Shown here in pieces: positions 5,666-12,577 of a stretch of DNA of 13,487 nucleotides. Made by a program: the position numbers and the translations under genes. Origin of the DNA: Rubrobacter sp. (lineage in GTDB: Bacteria; Actinomycetota; Rubrobacteria; Rubrobacterales; Rubrobacteraceae); the NCBI GenBank assembly GCA_016781885.1, contig JADDPM010000029.1, positions 4,861 through 18,347 on the forward strand. The letters run 5' to 3'. Under the pieces are notes generated by a model. It was not told the DNA's origin, searched no databases, and saw only the letters and a list, made by a program, of their open reading frames with translations. Numbering within the stretch: position 1 is the stretch's first letter; every line of letters starts with the position of its first letter.

Positions 5666-7105
5666 ATGGCCGGGAGAGCGGGCAACGGGGCGTATGACGC
5701 GGTGGTGGTCGGGTCGGGGCCGAACGGGTTGGCTGCGGCCGTAGAGCTAGCCCGGAACGGATGTTCGGTGGTCGTGCTGGAGGCCGAGGATACTATAGGC
5801 GGTGGTACCCGCTCCGCGGAGCTCACCCTGCCAGGCTTCGTCCACGACCTGGGCTCGGCCATCCACCCTTTGGGCTACGCCTCGCCGTTCTTCTCCACGC
5901 TGCCCCTGGATGAGCACGGTCTGGAGTGGGTCCATCCGCCGGCCCCTCTCGCCCATCCCTTCGACGGTGGCCGGGCGGCGGTCCTCGAACGGTCGGTGGA
6001 GGAGACGGGGGAGACTCTAGGGCCTGATGCCGGGACGTATGGGAAGCTGATGCATCCGATAGTCCGCGACTTCGACCGTATCATCGACTCCATCCTCGGC
6101 CCGCCCCGGCCCCCGCGCCATCCCGTGGCGCTCGCCCGCTTCGGCCTAAAAGCCGTGCGCTCCGCGCGGGGTCTCGCCGAGAGCCTGTTCAAAGGCGAGG
6201 AGGCTCGCGGGCTCTTCGCCGGCAATGCCGCGCACTCGTTCCTGCCGATGGAGCAGGGGCCGAGTGCGGCCTTCGGCCTCGTTCTCGGTACTCTCGGCCA
6301 CGCCTCCGGCTGGCCTTTCCCTAGAGGCGGGTCGCAGAAGATAGCCGACACGCTCGTCTCGTACCTGCGTTCTTTGGACGGTGAGGTGCATACGGGCGTG
6401 AGCGTTCACTCGGTCGAGGAGGTGCCGCGGGCGCGCTCGGTCCTCTTTGACGTCACCCCGCGCCAGTTGTTGGAGATCGCTGGTCGACACTTCCCGGGTA
6501 GTTACCGGCGCGCTCTCGGACATTATCGCTACGGCCCCGGGGTCTTCAAGGTCGACTTCGCGCTCGATGGGCCGATTCCCTGGGAGGCGGAAGGGTGCGG
6601 GCGGGCCGGGACCATCCACGTCGGCGGCACGTTGGAGGAGATCTCCGCCGGAGAGGCAGCAGTTTCTCGCGGCGAACACCCGGAGCGTCCCTTCGTTTTG
6701 CTCGCCCAGCAGAGCCTCTTCGATGCGACGCGCGCGCCAGACGGTAAGCACACCGTCTGGGCCTACTGCCACGTCCCGAACGGTTCCGGCTTCGACATGA
6801 CGGAGAGGATAGAGGCTCAGATCGAACGCTTCGCCCCCGGCTTCCGTGACCGCATCCTCGCAAAGAGAACCATGGGACCAGCCGACCTTCAGCGCACCAA
6901 CGCCAACCACATAGGCGGCGATATAAACGGCGGCGTCCTGGACTTCCGCCAGCTCTTCGCTCGCCCCACCGCCCGCCTCACTCCCTACTCCACCCCCGCC
7001 CCCGGTCTCTACATCTGCTCTTCCTCGACCCCGCCCGGCGGCGGCGTACACGGTATGTGCGGCTACTTCGCAGCCCGCGCCGCCCTCTCGACCGTACTGC
7101 GCTAG
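5666..7105 (+). CDS. Phytoene desaturase-like FAD-dependent oxidoreductase (CrtI/COG1233 type)
   Basis: 479 residues. The N terminus carries the dinucleotide-binding motif VVVGSGPNGLAAA (GxGxxG at 16-21) with the acidic residue E39 ending the second strand, then IGGGTRSAE and GFVHDLGSAIHPLG, which are conserved in phytoene desaturase-like amine-oxidase-fold proteins. The C-terminal FAD-contact segment (GLYICSSSTPPGGGVHGMCGYFAARAAL) is also present. Enzymes of this family desaturate or isomerise carotenoids and related lipids, but this branch (COG1233) is broad and no other carotenoid gene is nearby, so the substrate is open. The coding frame is intact. The start lies directly after a -10 box, suggesting a leaderless transcript. 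It stands alone, transcribed away from phaB. Confidence 0.85.
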   Translation: MAGRAGNGAYDAVVVGSGPNGLAAAVELARNGCSVVVLEAEDTIGGGTRSAELTLPGFVHDLGSAIHPLGYASPFFSTLPLDEHGLEWVHPPAPLAHPFDGGRAAVLERSVEETGETLGPDAGTYGKLMHPIVRDFDRIIDSILGPPRPPRHPVALARFGLKAVRSARGLAESLFKGEEARGLFAGNAAHSFLPMEQGPSAAFGLVLGTLGHASGWPFPRGGSQKIADTLVSYLRSLDGEVHTGVSVHSVEEVPRARSVLFDVTPRQLLEIAGRHFPGSYRRALGHYRYGPGVFKVDFALDGPIPWEAEGCGRAGTIHVGGTLEEISAGEAAVSRGEHPERPFVLLAQQSLFDATRAPDGKHTVWAYCHVPNGSGFDMTERIEAQIERFAPGFRDRILAKRTMGPADLQRTNANHIGGDINGGVLDFRQLFARPTARLTPYSTPAPGLYICSSSTPPGGGVHGMCGYFAARAALSTVLR

Positions 7106-7458
7106 AAGCTCGCGGCGTTCCGAGAGGCATTAAGCGCAGCAAGCGACCGTGCCTAGAGCGTTTTGGGGCGCAGCGAACGAAACCCCGACGCTTATAAGGC
7201 GAACTACTATGATATGGAGCCAAGTATGGGATGTGGTTTCGGTAGGGTAGGCGCTCTAGTATCTGCTGGAGGAAATCAGTGCCGTCCACGGCTCGCTGAA
7301 AAGGACTGCTCGCACGCGTGGAGGCCAATCACGTCCCACCGAGAGATCGTGGTGGTCGCCGACCATCTCATGCGAGTAGTCATGACGCTCTAGAGACGCC
7401 TGACGGAGGCTGGGGCGGGCGGAGGTAGAGATAGGAGAACGAGGATGAGGAGTTTGTC
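7106..7458. other. 353-bp gap with imperfect inverted repeats, no gene
   Basis: No supported gene. An imperfect hairpin (AGCGT 7157-7161 with ACGCT 7188-7192, inner GGGG 7165-7168 with CCCC 7183-7186) lies about 50 nt after the oxidoreductase stop but has no T-run. The octamer CTAGAGCG occurs at 7153-7160 and its complement CGCTCTAG at 7252-7259 and 7386-7393. The right end holds the ribosome site of the broken lyase gene (GAGGAG, 7446-7452 region). Confidence 0.3.
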
Positions 7459-8366
7459 TTGTCTGGTCTAATGCAGAGGAACTCGGGGCCGGGGAGGCTC
7501 GGGGAGATGCTCGCTGGGCCGGCGCCCGTGCTTGCCCCCGGCGCATTCGACGCCCTCTCGGCGCGGCTGGTCGAGGAGGCGGGGTCCGGGGCAGCATACA
7601 TGACGGGTTCGGTACGGCCGCCTCGCTCCTGGGCCGCCCCGCCGTCGGTCTCCTGACCATGAGCGAGATGGTCGACAACGCCCGGCGCATCGTGAGAGCG
7701 GTCGAGGTTCCGGTTATCGCCGACGCCGACAACGGCTACGGCGGCAACCCGATCGACGTGGTTCGCACCGTCCAGGAGTACGAGGCTGCGGGGGTCTCGG
7801 CCGTCCACATAGAAGATCAAATACTCCCAAAAAATGCGACCACATGGAGGGCAAGCAGGTCGTCGACGTTAGCGAGATGGTCGAGAAGGTCCGCGCCGCC
7901 GTCGAGACCCGGCGCTCGGAGGAGTTTGTGGTCATCGCCCGCACTGACGCCCGCGCGGTGGAGGGTATTGACGGCGCCCTGGAGAGAGCCCGCTGTTACC
8001 GCGATGCCGGGGCCGACGTACTCTTCGTGGAGGCGCCCCAGAGCGAGGAGGAGATAGCCGCCGTCGCGGGCTTTTCCGGACGTGCCGCTGCTCTTCAACT
8101 GGGTCGAGAGCGGTAAGACGCCCCCCGTTCCGCTGGAGTGGCTGAAGGAGCTTGGGGTCCGCCTCATCATCTTTTCCGTTAGCGCGTTGCTCGCGGCCAC
8201 CTTCTCCGTGAGAGAGGTCCTGGCGAAGATAAAGACCGACGGTACTCCGATTCAGGCTATGGGGTGGCTGTTGCCCCTGGGAGGCTTTATAGACTTCATC
8301 GAATTGCCCGAGATACACAAACTCGAAGAGCGTTTCAGCCATGAGGAGGTTCGGACCCCGCCTTAG
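7459..8366 (+). pseudogene. Isocitrate lyase/PEP mutase-family gene broken by three frameshifts
   Basis: Joined across three frames, the product is a full-length (about 300 residue) member of the family that includes 2-methylisocitrate lyase, oxaloacetase-like lyases and PEP mutase. Visible motifs are LAPGAFDALSARLVEEAG, MSEMVDNARRIVRAVEVPVIADADNGYG (metal site), HIEDQ, then CDHMEGKQVVD (the KKCGH-type catalytic loop), ARTDARA, DADVLFVEAP-like AGADVLFVEAP, and LLFNWVESGKTPP. The frame changes at about 7608 (TTT reduced to TT before CGGTACG), at 7829-7834 (six A where seven restore KKC), and near 8072 (one extra G or two lost bases). Start TTG 7459 is 6 nt after GAGGAG; ATG 7471 is possible. 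Because the protein is otherwise complete, sequencing error at homopolymers is an alternative to true inactivation. Substrate cannot be assigned. Confidence 0.8.
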
Positions 8367-8370
8367 CTCC

Positions 8371-8398
8371 AAGCCTGGCCTGTGCCAGGCTTCTCGTT
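8371..8398 (+). terminator. Intrinsic terminator after the broken lyase gene
   Basis: AAGCCTGGC (8371-8379) and GCCAGGCTT (8384-8392) form a perfect 9-bp stem with a CTGT loop, followed by CTCGTT. It starts 4 nt after the stop codon at 8364-8366. Its integrity suggests recent, not ancient, decay of the gene before it. Confidence 0.65.
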
Positions 8399-8492
8399 AC
8401 CGCGGCTGCGAAAGGAGGATAAGCGACAAGGGATACGACGTTGCGGCCGAGCTGCGCTCTCCGCCGTGAAGACCGGTGCGGGCGGTGATCCA

Positions 8493-8787
8493 ATGCGCGT
8501 AGAGATAGTGGACGTCGGTCCACGCGACGGTCTCCAGGACGACGACGAGATACTCTCCCCGGAGATCCGGGCTCTGCGATCGACTGGCAGCGGCGGGCGT
8601 ACCGAGGGTCGAGGCGGCGAGCTTCGTGAACCCCAAGCTAGTGGGGCAGATGGCGGGCGCCAAGGAGGTGCTGGACGGCATAGAGCGCAGGCCCGGCACG
8701 AGTTACGCGGAGCTCGCCGAACAACTCGGCAAGGAGCTGCCGGGACAGGTCCACAAGGCCGGCAACTTCGAACCGGTCGCTGGCTAA
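8493..8787 (+). pseudogene. HMG-CoA lyase remnant: frameshift plus large internal deletion
   Basis: The ATG at 8493 (GGTGATC ribosome site 3 nt upstream) opens MRVEIVDVGPRDGLQDDDEILSPE, the N terminus of hydroxymethylglutaryl-CoA lyase with the catalytic R-D of GPRDGLQ. After CTG 8574-8576 the frame changes (one extra base or two lost), and the family sequence resumes in the next frame: DRLAAAGVPRVEAASFVNP, KLVGQMAGAKEVLDGIERRPGTSYA. It then jumps to ELAEQLGKELPGQVHKAGNFEPVAG, which looks like the extreme C terminus, ending at TAA 8785-8787. Roughly 200 codons of the TIM barrel, including the metal-binding histidines and the loop cysteine, are missing, so no enzyme can be made. HMG-CoA lyase splits HMG-CoA to acetyl-CoA and acetoacetate in leucine breakdown. 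A strong AAAGGAGG at 8411-8418 has no start codon at proper distance. Confidence 0.78.
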
Positions 8788-9091
8788 GAAGGCTCCGGAG
8801 AAGGCGCCGGGCAGCGCCTTTCTGATGGTGCAGGCGAGGGTTCCAGGGTGCTAGAGGAGGCTGTGACGGGTATGTTGCGGATGGAGGCGTTGAGAAGCAT
8901 ACAGGCCGCCGCGTCGTCTTCTTCGCAAGCCTCGAAGAGGAGCTCCAGGATTCGAGGCGGGGGAGGAGTCTGACGAAGGCGCGACCCGACGAGAGGTACT
9001 CCCAGGCGGAGCGCCGCCGCATCTGGCGCTCGTGGCCGGAGAGCAGCGAGGCGGAGTCTTCGCTCCGCACCCCCGTCAACAGGTAGTCCAT
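8784..9091 (-). pseudogene. Possible small gene of unknown function, apparently frameshifted
   Basis: From ATG 9091 the minus strand reads MDYLLTGVRSEDSASLLSG, then RRRSAWEYLSSGRAFVRLLP, with strongly GC-rich third positions. At a CCCCC run near 8956-8962 the coherent reading appears to move one frame and continue as RILELLFEACEEDD, then AAACMLLNASIRNIPVTA, ending at a stop at 8786-8784. One extra C in the run would join the two into about 100 residues. I do not recognise the product. A -10-like TATAAC lies at 9128-9123, but the -35 and ribosome site are poor. The stop overlaps that of the convergent HMG-CoA lyase remnant. It could be a chance open frame in GC-rich DNA. Confidence 0.33.
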
Positions 9092-9183
9092 TGCGCTGCC
9101 ACACTTCGATTTGCCCGGCACAGTTATATACCCGGATGCCCAGGGGCCGTTAAAGTTTTATGAGTCGTGGTCCGATAAAGTAC

Positions 9184-9240
9184 AGGGGCCCGAATTAACC
9201 CTACTTTCTTTACCCTAGCTTACTCTTCCTGCGGGCCCCT
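9184..9240 (+). repeat. Perfect 9-bp inverted repeat with long pyrimidine-rich loop
   Basis: AGGGGCCCG (9184-9192) and CGGGCCCCT (9232-9240) are exact complements around a 39-nt loop rich in T and C. The loop holds two copies of ACCCTA about 18 bp apart. The right arm is followed by TCTTCCCC. It may be a terminator-like or small-RNA-like structure; no gene lies on it. Confidence 0.45.
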
Positions 9241-9251
9241 TCTTCCCCGGG

Positions 9252-9275
9252 GCGGCCAAGCGGCCGCTTTCGTTT
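9252..9275 (+). terminator. Candidate intrinsic terminator
   Basis: GCGGCC (9252-9257) pairs with GGCCGC (9262-9267) around AAGC, followed by TTTCGTTT. It lies right after the 9184-9240 inverted repeat. No plus-strand gene is close upstream, so it may end a transcript from the degraded region or a small RNA. The rest of the 9276-9403 gap shows nothing I can name. Confidence 0.45.
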
Positions 9276-9403
9276 GCCCGGCGGCTGATACCGAATCCGG
9301 TTGGACGCTTGCGTATATCTGACGACGAGCGGGAAAACTGCCGCCTTGAACAGGATCATGTTGAGCTATTGGCGTCGACCACTGAATCTACGATAGCGCA
9401 CTA

Positions 9404-9432
9404 TTCAAGCGGATTCCGTATGACGATATAAT
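9404..9432 (+). promoter_or_regulatory. Citrate synthase promoter
   Basis: A perfect -10 TATAAT lies at 9427-9432, with TTCAAG (9404-9409) 17 nt upstream as a weak -35. Transcription would start near 9439, leaving a leader of about 73 nt before the TTG start at 9512. The -10 box overlaps the in-frame ATG at 9431, so that ATG cannot be the start for this transcript. Confidence 0.55.
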
Positions 9433-9465
9433 GGTCCTGTCGATAGCAGTTGGGGAGAGAAGGGC

Positions 9466-9481
9466 GGCCGGAGAGCCGGCC
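9466..9481 (+). other. Leader hairpin of citrate synthase mRNA
   Basis: GGCCGG (9466-9471) and CCGGCC (9476-9481) form a perfect 6-bp GC stem with an AGAG loop, 15 nt before the AAAGGGG ribosome site. Its role is unknown; it may stabilise the 5' end. Confidence 0.4.
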
Positions 9482-9511
9482 TGGACAAAAGGTACGAAAG
9501 GGGCAGAGAGG

Positions 9512-10867
9512 TTGACAGATAAAGCGCAAGCGACACAGAACGGCAAGAGCGGTACCGAGGAGAAAAACAGCCTTACGATGACCGACAACCGCACGGGCAA
9601 GACGTACGACGTCGAGATCAAGGATGGCACCGTGCGGGCGATGGATCTTCGTCAGATCAAGGTCTCCGACGATGATTTCGGCCTTATGACCTACGATCCG
9701 GGTTACTCGAACACGGCGAGTTGCCGGAGCGCCATTACATACATAGACGGCGAGAAAGGCATCCTGGAGCACCGGGGCATTCCCATAGAGCAACTCGCCG
9801 AGAACTCGTCGTTTCTAGAGGTTTCGTATCTCCTGATCCACGGCCATCTCCCCACCGAGGACCAGTTGATCGACTGGGTCTACGAGATCACCCACCACAC
9901 CTACGTTCACGAGAACATCAAGGACTTCATGAGTGGTTTTCGCCACGACGCGAACCCGATGGGCATGCTCCTCGCCTCTGTCGGCGCGCTCTCGACGTTC
10001 TACCCGGAGGCGGTTGACGTCGGCGACGAGCATCAGCGCTATGTATCGGCGGTGCGTCTGATCGCCAAGATGCCGACCCTCGCCGCGTTCGCCTACCGGC
10101 GCTCTTTAGGCCTCCCGTACGTCTACCCGGACAACGACCTCTCCTACACGGGTAACTTCCTCTCGATGCTCTTCAAGATGGCCGAGCCTCGCTACGAGCC
10201 GGACCCGCGCATCGAGAAGGCCCTCGACGTACTGTTTATCCTGCATGCGGACCACGAGCAGAACTGCTCGGCGGCGGCCGTGCGGGTCGCCGGCTCCTCG
10301 CTGCCCGATCCATTCTCAGCCATCGCTGCCGGTGTGGCCGGGCTCTACGGGCCCCTGCATGGCGGGGCTAACGTGGCGGTCCTCAAGATGCTCCAGCGGA
10401 TAGGCTCTACGGACAACATCCTCGACTTCCTGGAGGGTGTCAAGCAGGGCAATGAGCGCCTGATGGGCTTCGGCCACAGGGTCTACAAGAACTACGACCC
10501 GCGCGCCAGGATCATCCGCAGCCACGTCGACGAGGTCCTGGAGGCCACGAGCAAGCAGAACCCGCTCCTCGACGTAGCTATAGAGCTCGAGAAGCGCGCG
10601 CTCGACGACGAGTACTTCACGAGCCGCAAGCTCTACCCGAACGTCGACTACTGGTCGGGGATCATCTACGAGGCGATGAACATCCCTACCGACGCCTTCA
10701 CGGTTATGTTCGCCATAGGGCGGACCCCCGGCTGGATGGCCCAGTGGCTCGAGCTGATGCACGACCCCGAGTTCAAGATCGCGCGTCCCCGCCAGATCTA
10801 TACGGGCCCCCGCGAAGCTGACTACGTCCCGATAGAGGATCGTCAACGCCAAGAGGCAACCATCTAA
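9512..10867 (+). CDS. gltA: Type II citrate synthase
   Basis: 451 residues from TTG 9512. It condenses oxaloacetate and acetyl-CoA in the cytoplasm to open the TCA cycle. The catalytic triad is present: H283 (GPLHGGAN), H322 (GFGHRVYKNYDPR) and D379 (LYPNVDYWSG); the second and third are 57 residues apart, as in the E. coli enzyme. Other family marks are YDPGYSNTASCRSAITYIDG, GILEHRGIPIEQLA and HADHEQNCSAA. The N-terminal domain (MTDNRTGKTYDVEIKDGTVR) is of the hexameric, Gram-negative-like GltA type. TTG 9512 was chosen because AAAGGGG lies 8 nt before it; ATG 9578 is a shorter alternative, and ATG 9431 lies inside the -10 box. The frame is intact, in contrast to the damaged genes just upstream. 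It is monocistronic and convergent with the sugar kinase. Confidence 0.93.
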   Translation: MTDKAQATQNGKSGTEEKNSLTMTDNRTGKTYDVEIKDGTVRAMDLRQIKVSDDDFGLMTYDPGYSNTASCRSAITYIDGEKGILEHRGIPIEQLAENSSFLEVSYLLIHGHLPTEDQLIDWVYEITHHTYVHENIKDFMSGFRHDANPMGMLLASVGALSTFYPEAVDVGDEHQRYVSAVRLIAKMPTLAAFAYRRSLGLPYVYPDNDLSYTGNFLSMLFKMAEPRYEPDPRIEKALDVLFILHADHEQNCSAAAVRVAGSSLPDPFSAIAAGVAGLYGPLHGGANVAVLKMLQRIGSTDNILDFLEGVKQGNERLMGFGHRVYKNYDPRARIIRSHVDEVLEATSKQNPLLDVAIELEKRALDDEYFTSRKLYPNVDYWSGIIYEAMNIPTDAFTVMFAIGRTPGWMAQWLELMHDPEFKIARPRQIYTGPREADYVPIEDRQRQEATI

Positions 10868-10881
10868 CTCCCGCTCATCCC

Positions 10882-10920
10882 GACGCGAGCCCCAGGTTCC
10901 CTGGGGCTCGCGTCTCTCTA
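10882..10920. terminator. Strong 15-bp-stem terminator between convergent genes
   Basis: GACGCGAGCCCCAGG (10882-10896) and CCTGGGGCTCGCGTC (10900-10914) are perfectly complementary with a 3-nt loop, followed on the plus strand by TCTCTATCCTTT. It lies 14 nt after the gltA stop and 3 nt beyond the kinase stop (10918-10920), so it probably serves both genes, though only the plus side has a pyrimidine-rich tail. Confidence 0.85.
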
Positions 10921-12390
10921 TCCTTTCCTCACTACGGCATCGTAGAGCTTGCGCTGGTGTTCCAGGGCCTCTCTGTAGACCTCGTGGCGCGAGGGGTCCG
11001 GCTCGTATATCTCGCCGAGAGGCGCCTCGAACTCCTCGACCTTTGGTCCCCCGAGCGTCTCCAGGGCCAGCAGCGCTGCACCTCGGCTCGACGCCTCAGG
11101 GACCGTCGAGACTGTTATGGGTCTACCCAGCGCGTCCGCCATGATCCCCGTCCATGCTGGCGAGCCCAGCAGGCCGCCGCCGGTGGCGACGATCTCCCGT
11201 GCTCCGGCTTCGTAAGGGAAGGCTTCGTCCAGCCTCTGCGCTATAAGGGCGAAGCGGAGTGCTATTGCCTCCATCGCCGCGCGTAGCATCTCGACCGGCT
11301 CCGTCGCCATCGAGAGCCCTGTCACCGTGCCGTTCGCCGTATCCGCCCAGCCGGGCCCGCGCTCCCCGGCCAGGAACGGCAGAAAGGTGAGGCCGTGCGC
11401 GCCGGGCTTCATCCCGGCGAGCAGTTTCTCGGTCTCCTCGGACTCCGGCAGCCGCAGGGTTTTGCGCAGCCATGCCACGAGGTTCCCGCCGTCAGAGAGC
11501 GCTCCACCGACGACGAACCTGCTCTCACCTACCCGGTAACACCACAGCCCATCGGGCGGCTCGGCTGAACCTGCCTGCCACAGCATCCTCATCGCCCCGC
11601 TCGTCCCGACCATGAGCGCCAGCCTCCCGCGCCCCACACAGCCGCTCCCTAGGTTGGAGCAGGCCCCGTCCCCGAGTGCCGGGAACCACGGCACCTCTTC
11701 GAGTGCTGGCCATCGCCGTGCCCACTCATCCCGCAAACCGCGCGAGGGTTCGTCCGAGATGGGAGAGATCTGCCCGGCGCCTATGGGCAGCGCGTCCAAC
11801 AGTTCGCTATCCCAGATCGCGTGGTTCTGGTCGAAGAGGCCGGTTCCCGCAGCCATCGACGTGCTCGCCGTCGCCTCGCCGAATAGCTTGAGATGGAGGT
11901 ATTCCCCCGGAGAGAGCCAGCGTGCGGTCGCCCCGAACTCTTGAGGAGAGGAGCGGCTCAACCACAGGAGCTTCGCCGGCAGGTAGCTGGAGTGGAGCAT
12001 GCATCCGGTTCTTCGGTGGACGGCGGTCTCGTCCAGCCACCCCCGGAGCTCCGCCGCCGCGCCCGCGGCCCGCCGGTCGGCCCAGGTAAAGACCGGCGTG
12101 GTTGGATTATCCCGACGGTCCACGCCCAGGACGCCGTGCCAGAACGTGCTCAACGCCACCCCGGAGATCTCTCGCGCCCCGGCGCGGACGAGCGTCTCGC
12201 CTATAGCCCGGAAGACGAGCTCGCAGAGCTTATCAGCGTCGAGCGTCGCACCGCCGTCATGGGTGGTTTCGAACCCGTATCCGAAGCTTGCCCTGGTGCC
12301 CTCTATGAGGTTGCCCGTCCTATCATAGAGAGAGCATCGTACCGAGGAGGACCCGGCATCGATGGCCATAATATGCTCGGGAAAACTCAT
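10918..12390 (-). CDS. FGGY-family carbohydrate kinase (gluconokinase-like)
   Basis: 490 residues from ATG 12390. The N-terminal ATP/phosphate loop is IMAIDAGSSSVR (D11), followed by GVALSTFWHGVLGVD and TWADRRA, then RTGCMLHSSYLPAKLLWL; the likely catalytic base is D241 in ALGDGACSN, and the second FGGY signature is near residue 400 (ATGGGLLGSPAWTGIMAD). FGGY kinases phosphorylate sugars or polyols; the FWHGVLGVD and LHSSYLPAKLLWL segments are most like the gluconokinase branch, but xylulose, glycerol or another substrate cannot be excluded. The start was chosen because the family fold begins about 7 residues later; GGGAGG is 13 nt upstream and GGAG just before it. A 24-residue in-frame extension to ATG 12462 is unlike the family. 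Divergent from the PRC-barrel gene. Confidence 0.86.
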   Translation of the reverse strand: MSFPEHIMAIDAGSSSVRCSLYDRTGNLIEGTRASFGYGFETTHDGGATLDADKLCELVFRAIGETLVRAGAREISGVALSTFWHGVLGVDRRDNPTTPVFTWADRRAAGAAAELRGWLDETAVHRRTGCMLHSSYLPAKLLWLSRSSPQEFGATARWLSPGEYLHLKLFGEATASTSMAAGTGLFDQNHAIWDSELLDALPIGAGQISPISDEPSRGLRDEWARRWPALEEVPWFPALGDGACSNLGSGCVGRGRLALMVGTSGAMRMLWQAGSAEPPDGLWCYRVGESRFVVGGALSDGGNLVAWLRKTLRLPESEETEKLLAGMKPGAHGLTFLPFLAGERGPGWADTANGTVTGLSMATEPVEMLRAAMEAIALRFALIAQRLDEAFPYEAGAREIVATGGGLLGSPAWTGIMADALGRPITVSTVPEASSRGAALLALETLGGPKVEEFEAPLGEIYEPDPSRHEVYREALEHQRKLYDAVVRKG

Positions 12391-12447
12391 GCTCCGGAGA
12401 CGACCTCCCGCGGAACTAGCACCAATACGTCCGCTTATTTCGCTGGC

Positions 12448-12453
12448 AGTATA
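12448..12453 (-). promoter_or_regulatory. Candidate -10 box for the sugar kinase
   Basis: The minus strand reads TATACT at 12453-12448, inside the palindrome AGTATACT (12448-12455). It would start transcription near 12441, about 50 nt before the kinase ATG. No -35 is evident. The palindrome could equally act on the plus strand. Confidence 0.3.
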
Positions 12454-12510
12454 CTCTGGCATGGAGATCGGGCCGCGCGCAGCATTCTGGTCGGTACCAC
12501 TACACCCTAT

Positions 12511-12535
12511 GTTTACTCAGGCAGTGAGAGGGTAA
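12511..12535 (+). promoter_or_regulatory. SigB/SigF-type stress promoter for the PRC-barrel gene
   Basis: GTTTAC (12511-12516), a 13-nt spacer, then GGGTAA (12530-12535). This matches the known general-stress sigma consensus of Bacillus SigB and actinobacterial SigB/SigF (GTTT, 12-16 nt, GGGTAt/a). Transcription would start near 12542, about 36 nt before the GTG start, leaving room for the AAGGAGGA ribosome site. Confidence 0.6.
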
Positions 12536-12577
12536 CTTTCTTGCGGGTGAAGCAAACGTCACAAGGAGGAGTTAGCT

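Noticed and set aside
7163..7393. A 76-codon plus-strand open frame in the 7.1-7.4 kb gap
   Set aside because: Poor third-position GC, no start signal and no family resemblance; it spans repeats and an imperfect hairpin.
7153..7393. Three copies of the octamer CTAGAGCG/CGCTCTAG as a binding-site array or element ends
   Set aside because: Eight bases recurring within 240 bp can arise by chance, spacing is irregular, and no target-site duplications or transposase are seen.
7459..8366. Programmed frameshifting to make an active lyase
   Set aside because: Only one of three breaks has a slippery heptamer, and the breaks need different directions; decay or sequencing error is simpler.
8363..9121. 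A 252-codon minus-strand open frame across the HMG-CoA lyase remnant
   Set aside because: Only the first ~45 residues after ATG 9091 look protein-like; the rest is Ser/Arg/Pro-rich shadow, and the coherent reading leaves this frame near 8958.
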